DNA from: Hyphomicrobiales bacterium
Lineage (GTDB): Bacteria; Pseudomonadota; Alphaproteobacteria; Rhizobiales; NORP267
Length of the DNA stretch: 49,340 bases
Reading direction: 5' to 3'
NCBI GenBank assembly: GCA_030688605.1
Contig: JAUYJB010000036.1
Location: forward strand, 1 to 49,340
Shown: piece by piece, positions 25,520 to 37,294 of the stretch
How the letters are laid out: every line of letters begins with the position of its first letter
Numbering within the stretch: position 1 is the stretch's first letter
The notes under the pieces: model-generated
The model's input: the letters and a program-made list of their open reading frames with translations, nothing else
What the model was told of the DNA's origin: nothing
Database searches by the model: none
Program-made: the position numbers and the translations under genes

Positions 25520-26731
25520 ATGCCAAAGAAGGGTATCCTCGACGGCTTACGCGTGCTCGATCTGACCAGCGTCATTCTCGGTTGCTATGCCACCGAGCTA
25601 CTCGGCGATCTCGGCGCCGACGTGGTCAAGATCGAGCAGCCGGGCGAGATGGGCGGCGACATCATGCGCTGGGGCGGGCCCACGCCGGCAGGCGGCGCAC
25701 CGGGCATGGGGCCCTTGTTCATGGCCTATAACCGCAACAAGCGCTCGCTCGGCCTCGACCTCAAGGAAAAAACGGGCCGCGCGGCTCTCCTACGCCTTGG
25801 CGCCAAGGCCGACATCTTCGCCAGCAATATGCGGCTTGAAAGCCTCGAGCGCCTCGGGCTCGGCTATGAGGCGCTGAAGGCCGCCCGCGGCGATATCATC
25901 TATGTCCATGCCGCAGGCTTCGGCTCCGATGGACCCTATGCCGGCCGTACCGCCTATGACGAGACGGTGCAGGCGGCTGCCGGCATGGCCGATCTCTATC
26001 CCCGCGCCTATGGAGAAGATCAGCCGCGCTACCTGCCGACATTGGCCGCCGATAAGACGGTAGCCTTGTTCATGGTCTATGCGAGCCTTGCCGCTCTTTA
26101 CCACCGCGCCGTGACCGGCGAGGGCCAGTTCGTCGAGGTGCCGATGTTCGAGTGCATGACCCATTACAATATGAGCGAGAATCTCTACGCCCACATCTTT
26201 CAGCCGCCGACCGGAGAATATGGTTACAACCGCATCCTCAACTCCGAGCGCCGCCCCTACCGGACCATGGACGGCTGGATCTCGGTCTCGCCCTATACCG
26301 ACCGCAACTGGCGCGATTTCTTCGCCTTTGCCGGCCGCGAGGCGGAATTTTCGCGCGATTCCCGCTTCAACACTTACGGAGATCGCATCCGCAACATCGC
26401 CGCCCTATACGCCATGGTCGAGGAGATCACCGAGACCAGGACCACCGAGGAATGGTTGTCCTTGCTGGCCGAAAAGGGCATTCCGGCAATCCGTGTGAAC
26501 CGCCTCGACACGATCATGGACGACCCGCACCTTGCCGCCACAGGCTTCTTCGCGGTCAGCCGGCACCCGAGCCAGGGCGCAGTCGTCGACATGAAACATC
26601 CGGTGCGTTTTTCCGCCACCCCGGCCGAGGCCCGCCGACCGGCGCCGCGGCTCGGGGCGCACAATGACGAGGTTTTCGCCGACTGGGGAGTCGACGCCCC
26701 GCACGCGGAGGAAAGAGGCGGCGGAAGCTGA
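25520..26731 (+). CDS. Family III CoA-transferase (CaiB/BaiF)
   Basis: A 403-residue family III CoA-transferase. These enzymes move CoA between carboxylic acids through an aspartyl-CoA anhydride. The expected catalytic aspartate is Asp147 in GRTAYDETVQAA. The N-terminal block ILDGLRVLDLTSVILGCYAT and LLGDLGADVVKIEQPG are typical, and the C terminus ends normally. The substrate cannot be set from sequence by eye; relatives act on carnitine, formate/oxalate, succinate/mesaconate or 2-methylacyl (racemase) substrates. It begins 5 bp after the DUF1761-like gene. The open frame extends far upstream (24875), but family similarity starts at 25520. An acetyl-CoA synthetase follows about 100 bp later. 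Confidence 0.88.
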   Translation: MPKKGILDGLRVLDLTSVILGCYATELLGDLGADVVKIEQPGEMGGDIMRWGGPTPAGGAPGMGPLFMAYNRNKRSLGLDLKEKTGRAALLRLGAKADIFASNMRLESLERLGLGYEALKAARGDIIYVHAAGFGSDGPYAGRTAYDETVQAAAGMADLYPRAYGEDQPRYLPTLAADKTVALFMVYASLAALYHRAVTGEGQFVEVPMFECMTHYNMSENLYAHIFQPPTGEYGYNRILNSERRPYRTMDGWISVSPYTDRNWRDFFAFAGREAEFSRDSRFNTYGDRIRNIAALYAMVEEITETRTTEEWLSLLAEKGIPAIRVNRLDTIMDDPHLAATGFFAVSRHPSQGAVVDMKHPVRFSATPAEARRPAPRLGAHNDEVFADWGVDAPHAEERGGGS

Positions 26732-26828
26732 CCGCCCTGCCAAAGTTTGACCGGGCCACGGTTGTCGGAGCATAAACGCCCCACCATAATGCGCCCACAC
26801 TCTTGTCGCCCTTGGGGGAGGAAGGTTC

Positions 26829-28746
<1,918 letters not shown>

Positions 28747-28775
<29 letters not shown>

Positions 28776-29412
28776 CGGGCGCAGAGCCCTGTCGATACTG
28801 ATTGAGACATTCGATGGCGGCGCTGCCGCACCAATCCGTCCGCCTCCCGCCGTCATAGGGACGCGCCAGGCCGGCGGCGACGAGCTCAGGCCCGAGCGCG
28901 CGTTCGTCCGCCGTCGTTACGTCGGCAAGCACGCGGCCGAAATATTTGTCGCCGGAAACGGCGCTGAGCCGCACGGTCTTGCCTGAGACCGCCTTGCGCA
29001 CGAAGTCGGCGGCGCGTAACGCCAATGTCCGTTCGCCGGCGCAGCCAGCTTTGAGCTCGGGCGCGTCGATGCCGCGGATGCGCACCGCGACCTGAACCTT
29101 TTGGTCGATCCAGATATGCGCGCTCACCAGCAAGGTATCGCCATCGACGACGCGCGCGACGTGCGCCGAAATCGGCCCGGCGAGCATATCTGCGCGTGGC
29201 CCGATATGCGGTGTCGGGTTGTTGTTGACCGCGCCCGGAATGATTTGGGCCGGTCTCCCCGTCGAAGCGTTTTCGGGCCCAATGGAACCTGCTCCGCCCG
29301 CCGGCGAGCCGGCCCATACCCAGCCTGCCACGCTTGCGAACAGCGCGGCCGCGGCCGCGAGAGGCGCGACGCGATTTGAACCGGTGCATGCCCATTTCGT
29401 TGTTTTTCCCAT
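28747..29412 (-). CDS. Secreted thermonuclease-like (SNase domain) protein
   Basis: A 221-residue protein with an N-terminal hydrophobic segment (about residues 16-34) that fits a signal peptide or anchor, a spacer of about 60 residues rich in Pro and Gly, and an SNase-type OB-fold domain (about 80-200). The nuclease signature is visible: [19 protein letters not shown] and YFGRVLADV, which supply the Arg-Asp-Glu and second Arg of the staphylococcal nuclease active site. MGKTTKW at 29412 was chosen because it places the signal segment correctly; a longer frame exists. It probably cuts nucleic acids in the periplasm or outside. Its stop lies inside the acs coding sequence (convergent overlap). 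Confidence 0.8.
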
Positions 29413-29543
29413 TCCCTTGCGACCCACGGTTGTACAACTATAACGTGTATGATACTGGTGTCGAGTGAAAAAAGGGAACAAAATAAAAACATCACGCAAA
29501 GCGCGTGGGAAGATACCGCCTCTGCAGGCAGCAACCCGCAGGC

Positions 29544-29761
29544 TCAGAAATCGCTGGCGATGCCTTTGACCTCCCAGTCGCCGTAACGAACCGGATCGAG
29601 TCCGCCGCGGTCATTGACTTCCTTGGCGACCTCCTTTTCGGCCTTCTCGCCGCGCCGGTCGATTGCGGCGCGAGCGCGCGTTCCGCCGCCGGGGTCAGCT
29701 TCTTGCCGCGTTTCCCGACTGCGGCGCGTTGCGGGTCGGTCCTTTTCGGCTCCCTGGGCAT
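29544..29761 (-). pseudogene. SDHAF4/DUF1674-like gene with a frameshift
   Basis: From ATG 29761 the frame starts MPREPKRTDPQRAAVGKRGKKLTPAAERALA, as expected for this small family, but then runs on as PQSTGAARRP and onward without family similarity. The neighbouring frame encodes the family's conserved end, with EVNDRGGLDPVRYGDWE and then VKGIASDF, before TGA at 29544-29546. One missing base (or two extra) around 29650-29675, in a GC-rich run, would explain this. DUF1674 proteins help insert FAD into, or assemble, succinate dehydrogenase. Location next to htpX is the usual one in related genomes. Either a true pseudogene or a sequencing error. Confidence 0.75.
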
Positions 29762-29793
29762 GGCGAAAACAATCTAGCGCCGCGCCGCGCCAA

Positions 29794-29820
29794 CTTGAAG
29801 CTTGGCGACGACATCCCCAT
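29794..29820 (+). promoter_or_regulatory. Heat-shock (RpoH/sigma-32-like) promoter of htpX
   Basis: CTTGAAG at 29794-29800, a 14-base spacer and CCCCAT at 29815-29820 closely match the sigma-32 consensus (CTTGAAA, 11-16 bases, CCCCATNT). The match is 66 bases before the htpX start codon, leaving a plausible leader. HtpX is a known heat-shock membrane protease, so the site fits its gene. Confidence 0.7.
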
Positions 29821-29885
29821 CATATTCATCGGACACGTCGCGGGCGCTGCGGCCCGCGTCAAGCGAACGATCGAACGGAACAAAG

Positions 29886-30809
29886 ATGAACCTTTTCAAG
29901 ACCGCGCTGCTTCTCGCCGCCCTCACCGGGCTATTCATGGCCATCGGCTTTCTCATCGGCGGCCAGGGCGGAATGCTCATCGCCTTCGTCGTGGCGCTGG
30001 CCATGAACGCCTTCAGCTATTGGAACGCCGACAAGATCGTGCTGCGCATGCACAATGCGACAGAGGTGGACGAACGGACCGCGCCTGAATTCTTCGCCAC
30101 CGTGCGCCGCCTCGCCGCCGCGGCGGACCTGCCGATGCCGCGCGTCTATGTCGTCGATTCCGCCCAGCCCAACGCGTTTGCCACCGGCCGCAACCCGGCC
30201 CATGCCGCCGTCGCCGCCACCACCGGCCTGCTGCAATCGCTGTCGCAGGAGGAGGTCGCCGGCGTCATGGCTCACGAGCTCGCCCACGTGAAGAACCGCG
30301 ACACGCTCATCATGACCGTTACCGCGACCATCGCCGGCGCCATCTCCATGCTCGCCAATTTCGCCTTCTTCTTCGGCGGCAACCGCAACAATAACGGCCT
30401 CGGCCTCATCGGCACGCTGGCGCTGATGATCCTGGCGCCGCTGGGTGCGGCACTGGTGCAGATGGCGATCAGCCGCACCCGCGAATATTCCGCAGACCGC
30501 CTCGGCGCGGAGATCTGCGGCCGGCCGCTGTCGCTTGCCTCGGCCTTGCAGAAGATCGCCGGCGCTGCGGCGCACATCCGCAATCCGGCCGCCGAGCGCA
30601 ACCCGGCGACCGCGCATCTGTTTATCGTCAACCCGCTCTCCGGAGAGCGCATGGACAATCTGTTCTCGACCCACCCGGCGATCGAAAACCGCGTTGCCCA
30701 GCTCATCGCCCTGGCCGAGGAGTGGGGAACGAGCGGCGGCGGCCGGGGATCGGCCGGTGCCGCAAGCGTCCCGCCTGCCGGGCTCCGTCGGTCCGGGCCC
30801 TGGGGCTGA
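29886..30809 (+). CDS. htpX: Membrane zinc metalloprotease HtpX
   Basis: A 307-residue M48-family inner-membrane protease that degrades misfolded membrane proteins together with FtsH. The zinc site is intact: HELAH with His130, Glu131, His134, and the third ligand Glu200 in [12 protein letters not shown]. Two N-terminal helices (about 5-45) and two more around 142-190 anchor it, with the active site on the cytoplasmic side. The open frame starts at 29802, but [10 protein letters not shown] at 29886 is the family start. A heat-shock-type promoter lies upstream. The C terminus is a Gly/Ser/Pro-rich tail. rsmB follows 9 bp later. Confidence 0.94.
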   Translation: MNLFKTALLLAALTGLFMAIGFLIGGQGGMLIAFVVALAMNAFSYWNADKIVLRMHNATEVDERTAPEFFATVRRLAAAADLPMPRVYVVDSAQPNAFATGRNPAHAAVAATTGLLQSLSQEEVAGVMAHELAHVKNRDTLIMTVTATIAGAISMLANFAFFFGGNRNNNGLGLIGTLALMILAPLGAALVQMAISRTREYSADRLGAEICGRPLSLASALQKIAGAAAHIRNPAAERNPATAHLFIVNPLSGERMDNLFSTHPAIENRVAQLIALAEEWGTSGGGRGSAGAASVPPAGLRRSGPWG

Positions 30810-30818
30810 TGTTCGTTC

Positions 30819-32207
30819 ATGCACGGCCGATCCGCATTCGCCCGGCGCATGGCCGTGCCTGAACCCGACCGCCAACAACGCAACAAACCCGCCGCCGACG
30901 CAGGCCTTGCTCCCCGCCGCGTCGCCCTCGACCTGTTGAGCCTTGTGTTGCGGCAGGCCCGGCCGCTCGCCGACCTTCTCGATGCGGACAGCCCTGAGGA
31001 CGGCCTTGCCCGGCTTTCCGAGCGCGACCGGGCGCTCGCACTCATGATCACATACACCGCGCTGCGCCGGTTGGGCCAGATCGACGCTTGTCTGAAACGC
31101 ATCTACCGGTCCGGCGTGCCGGCGCGCGCCGGAACGCTCGAGGAGGTCCTGCGCATCGGTGCCGCGCAGATCCTGTTTCTCAATGTACCGGCCCACGCGG
31201 CCGTCGACCTTTCGGTGCGGCTTGCCGACCTCAATCCCCGCGCCCGGCATTACCGCTCGCTCGTCAATGCCGGTCTGCGCCGCCTCGCCGAAAGGGGCGC
31301 AACCCTTATTGCTCAGCAGGATGAAGCCCGACTCAACACGCCGCTCTGGCTATGGCAGAGCTGGCTTGAGACCTATGGCGAGGAAACCGCCCGCGCCATC
31401 GCTTCGGCTCATCTTGTCGAGCCGGCCCTCGACCTCACCGTCAAGGAGGACGCCGCCGGCTGGGCCGAGCGCCTCAATGGGATCGTGCTTTCGACCGGGT
31501 CGGTGCGCCTTGTCCGCGGCGGGCGGATCGAGGCGCTCGAGGGCTATCGGGAGGGCGCCTGGTGGGTGCAGGATGCGGCGGCCAGCCTGCCGGCGCGGCT
31601 GTTGCGCGACGTTACCGGAAAGACCGTGCTCGATCTGTGCGCCGCGCCCGGCGGCAAGACCGCCCAGCTTGCTTCCGCCGGCGCCAGGGTGGTCGCGGTG
31701 GAAAAATCGCCGCGCCGCGCCCGCAGGCTTGAGGAAAACCTTCGTCGCCTCGGTCTTTCGGCCGAAATCGTCGTCGCCGACATGCTCGAATGGCGACCCG
31801 GCACGCCGGCCGACGCGGTGCTGCTCGATGCCCCGTGCACGGCGAGCGGAACCCTGCGCCGGCACCCGGACGCCGCTTGGCTCAAGCGCGCCCGGGACCG
31901 CGACGAGCTGGTAGCGCTGCAGCGCCAGCTTCTCGCCTGCGCCGTTTCCCTGATACGCCCCGGCGGCGAGCTCGTCTTTTGCACCTGCTCGCTCGAGCCC
32001 GAGGAAGGAGAACAGCAAATCACCCGTTTATTGGAGGCCGGTGCGCCGGTGCGCCGGGCGCCGATCACGCCCGATGACATCGGCGGCCTTGACGAGGGCG
32101 TCACCGCCTCGGGCGATCTGCGTACGCTGCCCTTCATGCTTCCCAACGCCAATCCGCGGCTTTCCGGCATGGACGGCTTCTTTGCCGCTCGGCTCGTCCG
32201 GACCTAA
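30819..32207 (+). CDS. rsmB: 16S rRNA m5C967 methyltransferase-like protein
   Basis: A 462-residue RsmB/NOL1-type RNA cytosine C5-methyltransferase. The N-terminal part (about residues 25-150) is a NusB-like RNA-binding domain, and the C-terminal half is the SAM-dependent catalytic domain. SAM-binding VLDLCAAPGGKTAQLA is near residue 268, the motif IV cysteine is in LLDAPCTASGT near residue 340, and the catalytic motif VI cysteine is in VFCTCSLEPEEGE near residue 388. It modifies C967 of 16S rRNA in E. coli. An alternative ATG is at 30849. The neighbours htpX, heparinase and purH in this order are known from related genomes. Confidence 0.92.
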   Translation: MHGRSAFARRMAVPEPDRQQRNKPAADAGLAPRRVALDLLSLVLRQARPLADLLDADSPEDGLARLSERDRALALMITYTALRRLGQIDACLKRIYRSGVPARAGTLEEVLRIGAAQILFLNVPAHAAVDLSVRLADLNPRARHYRSLVNAGLRRLAERGATLIAQQDEARLNTPLWLWQSWLETYGEETARAIASAHLVEPALDLTVKEDAAGWAERLNGIVLSTGSVRLVRGGRIEALEGYREGAWWVQDAAASLPARLLRDVTGKTVLDLCAAPGGKTAQLASAGARVVAVEKSPRRARRLEENLRRLGLSAEIVVADMLEWRPGTPADAVLLDAPCTASGTLRRHPDAAWLKRARDRDELVALQRQLLACAVSLIRPGGELVFCTCSLEPEEGEQQITRLLEAGAPVRRAPITPDDIGGLDEGVTASGDLRTLPFMLPNANPRLSGMDGFFAARLVRT

Positions 32208-32355
32208 AGTCAACACGCTGATTCGCGTCGAGAGGGCGGCGATCATCCATTGACCTTAACGCGGATCGCCGCGAATGTTGGCGCGGGCTCCCCACCGACG
32301 CGGCGGTTGTGAGATGCGGTCAGCGGCGGCGAGGGCGAGGAGGCAAGAGCGCGAC

Positions 32356-34116
32356 ATGTTCGCATCCAAGCTGAGAGAGAGAGGGCGGCTTGCCCTGCTC
32401 CTGACCGCTGCGCTTATGCGCGCCCTGCGCCGGCGGCTCTATCCCTCTTCGCTGTACCGGTGGCGGTTTTCCGGTCCGATCACCGACCGCCTCCTGCTCG
32501 CTCCGCAGGATCTCCGCACCGCCGACCCGACCATCGCCAACGAGATCTATGGCGGCCGCTTTTCGCTTGCCGGCCAGGTCGCGGTGATCGAGCAAGGCTC
32601 TCCCTTCACCTCCTCGCCGCCGTCGCTGGAATGGCAGCGGGCGCTGGTCGGCTTCGGCTGGTTGCGCCATCTGCGCGCGACCAACGCCGCCTTGGCGCGC
32701 TCCCAATCCCGAGCGCTCATCGACGACTGGTTGCTATCCGCCGGCCACTGGCGGGGCGTGTCCGCGGACGCGGAGGTCACCGCACGCCGGATCATCTCCT
32801 GGCTGTGCCATTCGCCGCTGATCCTTGAAGGGGCCGACCGCGCCTTTTACCGGCGTTTCCTGCGCAGCCTGAACCGCCAGATCCGCTATCTGCGCAAGGC
32901 CGCGACCACGACGCCTGAGGGGTTGCCGCGCCTGACCGCGATCATCGCCCTCAATTATGCCGGCCTGTGCCTCGGCGGGCTCGACCGTCAGCAGCGCCAG
33001 GCGGCACGCTGGCTCAACGAGGAGCTGGCCCGACAGATTCTGCCCGACGGCGGCCATGCCAGCCGCGATCCGGGCGCCATCGTAACCCTGCTGCTCGAGC
33101 TTCTGCCGCTGCGCCAGACATTCAGCGCGCGACAGATCCATCCCCCCGCCGGTCTGCTCAACGCCATCGACCGGATGATGCCCATGATCCGCTTCTTTCG
33201 TCATGGCGACGGCGCTTTCGCCTTGTTCAACGGTATGGGCGCAAGCCAGGCCGACGCGGCGGCGACCGTGCTTGCCTATGACGATTCATTCGGCAAGCCG
33301 ATCGACAATGCGACCTATTCCGGCTATCAGCGCCTCACCTCGGGCAATACCACAATCATCATGGACACCGGCCGGCCGCCGCCGATCCGGCTCAGCGGTA
33401 GGGCCCATGCCGGCTGCCTCGCCTTCGAGCTGAGCTCGGCCCAACATCGCATCATCGTCAATTGCGGCGCGCCGGCGACCAACAGCCGGGCCTGGCGCCA
33501 GGCCGCGCGCACGACGGCCGCCCATTCGACGGCGACGGTCGAGGATTCCTCCTCGTGCCGCCTTGTCGGCGACAAATGGCTCGCCGACATTGTCGGCGAA
33601 CTGGTGCTCTCCGGCCCGCATCATCTGACAGTCGCCCGCGAGACAGGGGTGGGCATGACCCGGGTCACCGCCAGCCATGACGGCTACTACGAGCGGTTCG
33701 GCGTCGTTCACGAGCGCCGTCTGGAGATCAAGGCGGATGGCCGCGTCCTGACCGGCGAGGACGCTTTCTCCTGCGCGCGCACAGACGCCAATCCGGCCTA
33801 TGCGCTGCGCTTCCACCTTCACCCCGACGTCCACGCCAGCCGCTCCACAACCGCTCACGGCATCATGCTGACGCTGCCGAACCGGGAGGCCTGGAGCTTC
33901 GCCGTCGAGGGCGCCGAGGCGGAGCTTGAGGAAAGCGTCTACTTGCCCGATCCGGACGGACCGCGGCGAACCGGCCAGATCGTCGTCTATGGACGGGTCA
34001 ACCATCAGCCACGCGTCGCCTGGTCGCTGGTCCAGGTGGGCGAGTCCGGCCGCTCCACGGCGCCCGCCCATTCGGATGCCGTCGAGCAACGGGAGCTGCC
34101 CCTGGCGCAGGAATGA
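32356..34116 (+). CDS. Heparinase II/III family protein
   Basis: A 586-residue protein of the heparinase II/III-like family (polysaccharide lyase related). The first part, to about residue 300, is the helical toroid type domain, and the C-terminal half (about 320-560) is beta-rich with the heparinase II/III-like fold. Recognisable are NEIYGGRFSLAGQ near residue 63 and DTGRPP near residue 337. Such alphaproteobacterial proteins beside purH and rsmB are conserved, but no substrate is known; secretion signals are weak, with a basic hydrophobic N terminus (LALLLTAALM). The ATG at 32356 avoids the longer, unrelated upstream frame. Polysaccharide cleavage is suggested only by family. Confidence 0.85.
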   Translation: MFASKLRERGRLALLLTAALMRALRRRLYPSSLYRWRFSGPITDRLLLAPQDLRTADPTIANEIYGGRFSLAGQVAVIEQGSPFTSSPPSLEWQRALVGFGWLRHLRATNAALARSQSRALIDDWLLSAGHWRGVSADAEVTARRIISWLCHSPLILEGADRAFYRRFLRSLNRQIRYLRKAATTTPEGLPRLTAIIALNYAGLCLGGLDRQQRQAARWLNEELARQILPDGGHASRDPGAIVTLLLELLPLRQTFSARQIHPPAGLLNAIDRMMPMIRFFRHGDGAFALFNGMGASQADAAATVLAYDDSFGKPIDNATYSGYQRLTSGNTTIIMDTGRPPPIRLSGRAHAGCLAFELSSAQHRIIVNCGAPATNSRAWRQAARTTAAHSTATVEDSSSCRLVGDKWLADIVGELVLSGPHHLTVARETGVGMTRVTASHDGYYERFGVVHERRLEIKADGRVLTGEDAFSCARTDANPAYALRFHLHPDVHASRSTTAHGIMLTLPNREAWSFAVEGAEAELEESVYLPDPDGPRRTGQIVVYGRVNHQPRVAWSLVQVGESGRSTAPAHSDAVEQRELPLAQE

Positions 34117-34232
34117 ACCGATGCGCCTTTTTGTCCCAATCCAAATCGCTTTAAAGGCCGCGAGGTTGCGTTAAACACAGGATCGCAATGCGTCGACCGG
34201 AACGCCCGGAAAGACGCCCGCAAAGAAGCTCC

Positions 34233-35825
34233 ATGAGCGAGAAACAGCAAAAGATCGCCCGCGCCCTCATCTCGGTCTCCGACAAGTCGGGCCTCATTGA
34301 ATTTGCGTGCGGCCTCGCCGGCCTGGGGGTCGAGATCATCTCCACCGGAGGCACCACCCGGGCGCTGGCCGAGGCGGGAATCGAAGCCCGCGAAGTTTCC
34401 GCGCTGACCGGCTTTCCGGAACTGATGGGCGGCCGGGTAAAGACCCTGCACCCGCGTGTCCATGGCGGCCTGCTCGCGGTGCGCGGCAATGCCGAACACG
34501 AAGCGGCGATGCAAGAACACCAGATCCCGGCGATCGACCTCATCGCGGTCAATCTCTATCCCTTCGAGGCGACGGTGGCCAAGGGCGCGGGGTTTGCGGA
34601 ATGCGTCGAGAATATCGATATCGGTGGCCCGGCAATGATCCGCTCGGCGGCCAAGAACCACGCCGCCGTCACCGTCATCGTCGACCCGGAAGACTATGCC
34701 CGCGCTCTGGCCGACATGGCCGAGAATGGCGGCGGCACCAGCGCCGCGCTGCGCCGAGAGCTTGCCGCCAAGGCCTATGGCCGCACGGCAGCCTATGACG
34801 CGGCGATCGCCACATGGTTCGCCGAGGAGACCGGCGAGACGGCGCCCACTTACCGCGCTTTTGCAGGTCGGCTTGCGCAGATTCTGCGTTATGGCGAGAA
34901 CCCGCACCAGCAGGCGGCCTTCTACCGCACCGGGGTGGTGCGCGCAGGCGTTGCCACGGCAAGCCAGTTCCAGGGCAAGCAGCTCAGCTACAACAATATC
35001 AACGACACCGACGCGGCCTTCGAGTTGGTCGCCGAGTTCGACCCCGCGTTGAGCCTCGCCGTCGCCATCGTCAAGCACGCCAACCCGTGCGGCGTAGCGG
35101 TCGGCGCAACGCTCGTGGAAGCCTATCGAAAGGCGCTCAAATGCGATCCCGTGTCCGCGTTCGGCGGCATCATTGCCACGAACCGGCCGCTCGATGTCGA
35201 GGCCGCGCGCGCCATGGTCGAGATTTTCACCGAGGTCATCATCGCGCCCGACGCCGACGAGGCGGCAAGAGCGGTGATCGCCACAAAGAAGAATTTGCGC
35301 CTGCTCATCGCCGGCGGTCTGCCGAATCCGCGCGCGCCGGGGCTCACCGTCAAGTCCGTCGCAGGCGGCCTGTTGGTGCAGTCGCGCGACAATGGCAATA
35401 TCGACGATGTCGAGCTCAAAGTGGTGACCAAGCGCGCCCCGAGCGATCAGGAATTGGCCGACCTCAAGTTCGCCTTCCGCGTCGCCAAGCACGTCAAGTC
35501 GAATAGCATCGTCTACGCCAAGAACGGCGCCACGGTTGGCATCGGCGCGGGCCAGATGAGCCGGGTCGATTCAGCCCGCATCGCCGCCCGCAAGGCCCAG
35601 GACGCGGCCGAAGCGGCCGGCGAGACGGAGCCCCTGACCCGTGGCTCGGTTGCGGCATCCGACGCCTTCTTCCCCTTCGCCGACGGGCTCATTGCCACAG
35701 CGGAAGCCGGCGCCACCGCGGTCATTCAGCCCGGCGGCTCAATGCGCGATCAAGAGGTGATCGAGGCCGCCGACGAGGCCGGCCTTGCCATGGTCTTCAC
35801 CGGGATGCGCCATTTCCGCCATTAG
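34233..35825 (+). CDS. purH: Bifunctional AICAR transformylase / IMP cyclohydrolase
   Basis: A 530-residue enzyme that carries out the last two steps of purine synthesis. The N-terminal cyclohydrolase domain (about residues 1-190) begins [14 protein letters not shown] and has [14 protein letters not shown] near residue 65. The C-terminal formyltransferase domain carries the conserved Lys-His in [12 protein letters not shown] near residue 280 and [10 protein letters not shown] near residue 310. Length and both domain ends are normal. The frame opens earlier (34188), but MSEKQQK at 34233 fits the family. Its stop is 2 bp from that of the opposing MFS gene. Confidence 0.97.
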   Translation: MSEKQQKIARALISVSDKSGLIEFACGLAGLGVEIISTGGTTRALAEAGIEAREVSALTGFPELMGGRVKTLHPRVHGGLLAVRGNAEHEAAMQEHQIPAIDLIAVNLYPFEATVAKGAGFAECVENIDIGGPAMIRSAAKNHAAVTVIVDPEDYARALADMAENGGGTSAALRRELAAKAYGRTAAYDAAIATWFAEETGETAPTYRAFAGRLAQILRYGENPHQQAAFYRTGVVRAGVATASQFQGKQLSYNNINDTDAAFELVAEFDPALSLAVAIVKHANPCGVAVGATLVEAYRKALKCDPVSAFGGIIATNRPLDVEAARAMVEIFTEVIIAPDADEAARAVIATKKNLRLLIAGGLPNPRAPGLTVKSVAGGLLVQSRDNGNIDDVELKVVTKRAPSDQELADLKFAFRVAKHVKSNSIVYAKNGATVGIGAGQMSRVDSARIAARKAQDAAEAAGETEPLTRGSVAASDAFFPFADGLIATAEAGATAVIQPGGSMRDQEVIEAADEAGLAMVFTGMRHFRH

Positions 35826-35827
35826 CG

Positions 35828-37228
35828 CTACTCGGCCCGAGCATCCGGCACCGTCCTAAGCAGCGCGTAGCCCACGACGAGAAACAGAAGTATCACCGAC
35901 ATGCCGAGGCGCAGGCTGCCGGTCGCAGCCGTTACCGCGCCGATCATCAGCGGGCCCAAGAATGCCGTCGCCTTGCCGACCAGCGCGTAGAGGCCGAAAT
36001 ATTCGGTGATCTCCTCTTTCGGCGCCAATCGCACCAGCAGCGTGCGGCTTGCCGACTGGATCGGTCCGGCCACGATGCCGATGACGCAGCCGGCGGCGAG
36101 ATAGGCCAGCTCCGACATCGAATTAAACAGCCGACCGGCGTCTGCGGGGGTAACCGAGACGACGAAACCGACATGATCGCGGCCGACCGACAGAATGGCG
36201 ATGGCCGCTGCGGCCAAAATGACGAGGCTGGTCAAGATCAACCGCCGCGATCCGAGCCGATCATCGAGCCGCCCGCCGAAACCGGCACCGATGGTCGCGG
36301 CGATAATCAGGATGACGCCGAACAGGCCGACCTGTTGGGCCTGCCAGTCGAATGTCGCCGCGGCATAAGCGCCGCCGAAAGCGAACAGCGCAGAAAGCCC
36401 GTCGGTATAGATCATGCGGGCGACCAGATAGCGCGCTATGGGGCCGCGCGCGGCAAGCCGCACAAGCGTCGCACGCAGCGACTTCATGCCCGCCACCACT
36501 GCCGCCGAGAGCCGCGCCTGATGCGGCCGGTCAGGCACGAAGGCAAACAGGGGCACGACGAAGACGAGATACCAGATGGCCGAGAACGGCCCGGAGAAAC
36601 GGTCACCCTCGAAGGCCGCCGGATCGAGGTCCAGGAGAGGGGCAAGACCGGCGACGGTGCGGCCGGCGATCGGATCGGCCAGGAACAGGATCAGCATGAC
36701 CGCGAGGCTGGTCAGACCGCCCATATAGCCGACAGCCCAGCCGAGGCCGCTGATGCGGCCGATTCGAGACGGCGGAGCCACGTCGGGCAGCATGGCGTTG
36801 GTGAATACGGCGGCGACCTCCGCGCCGACGGTTGCCGCGATGAAGGCGGCAAGCACCGGGAGCACGCCATAGGGCAGACCCGGAACCGCCCACCACAAAC
36901 CGATGCCGCCAGCGGCAAACAGCAGGGACGAGGCCGCGATCCAAGGCTTGCGCCGTCCGCCGGCGTCAGCGATGGCGCCCAGCACCGGACTTAGAACCGC
37001 GACCGCGGCCCCGGCGCCGGCCACCGCATAGCCCCACAGTTTTTGGCCCTGCACCGGATCGCCGACGGCGTGGGCGACGAAATAGGGTGCGAAAACGAAG
37101 GTGGTTATCAACGTGAAATAGGGCTGCGCCGCCCAATCGAACATCACCCACCCCACGATCGCGCGCGACCCCCCGCCCGGCGCATCCTGCTCTTCGGCGG
37201 TTGGACCGTCGCTGCCACTATCCCCCAT
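35828..37228 (-). CDS. MFS transporter, UMF1/Atg22-like
   Basis: A 466-residue inner-membrane transporter with about 12 helices. VGWVMFDWAAQPYFTLI near residue 25 is the start block of the UMF1 (Atg22-like) group of the major facilitator superfamily, and the helix 2-3 loop motif GAIADAGGRRKPWI near residue 84 is present. The group is thought to export amino acids or similar small molecules; substrate unknown here. The first ~20 residues are a hydrophilic Gly/Asp-rich extension. The gene converges on purH with only 2 bp between stops. The NAD-GDH gene starts transcription on the same strand upstream, with a gap of 66 bp. Confidence 0.85.
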   Translation of the reverse strand: MGDSGSDGPTAEEQDAPGGGSRAIVGWVMFDWAAQPYFTLITTFVFAPYFVAHAVGDPVQGQKLWGYAVAGAGAAVAVLSPVLGAIADAGGRRKPWIAASSLLFAAGGIGLWWAVPGLPYGVLPVLAAFIAATVGAEVAAVFTNAMLPDVAPPSRIGRISGLGWAVGYMGGLTSLAVMLILFLADPIAGRTVAGLAPLLDLDPAAFEGDRFSGPFSAIWYLVFVVPLFAFVPDRPHQARLSAAVVAGMKSLRATLVRLAARGPIARYLVARMIYTDGLSALFAFGGAYAAATFDWQAQQVGLFGVILIIAATIGAGFGGRLDDRLGSRRLILTSLVILAAAAIAILSVGRDHVGFVVSVTPADAGRLFNSMSELAYLAAGCVIGIVAGPIQSASRTLLVRLAPKEEITEYFGLYALVGKATAFLGPLMIGAVTAATGSLRLGMSVILLFLVVGYALLRTVPDARAE

Positions 37229-37294
37229 GACGTGCCCCCATGATCGAGCCCTATGATCCGCATAGTGCCCCAGGGCGCAGGCATGGCGCCACCC

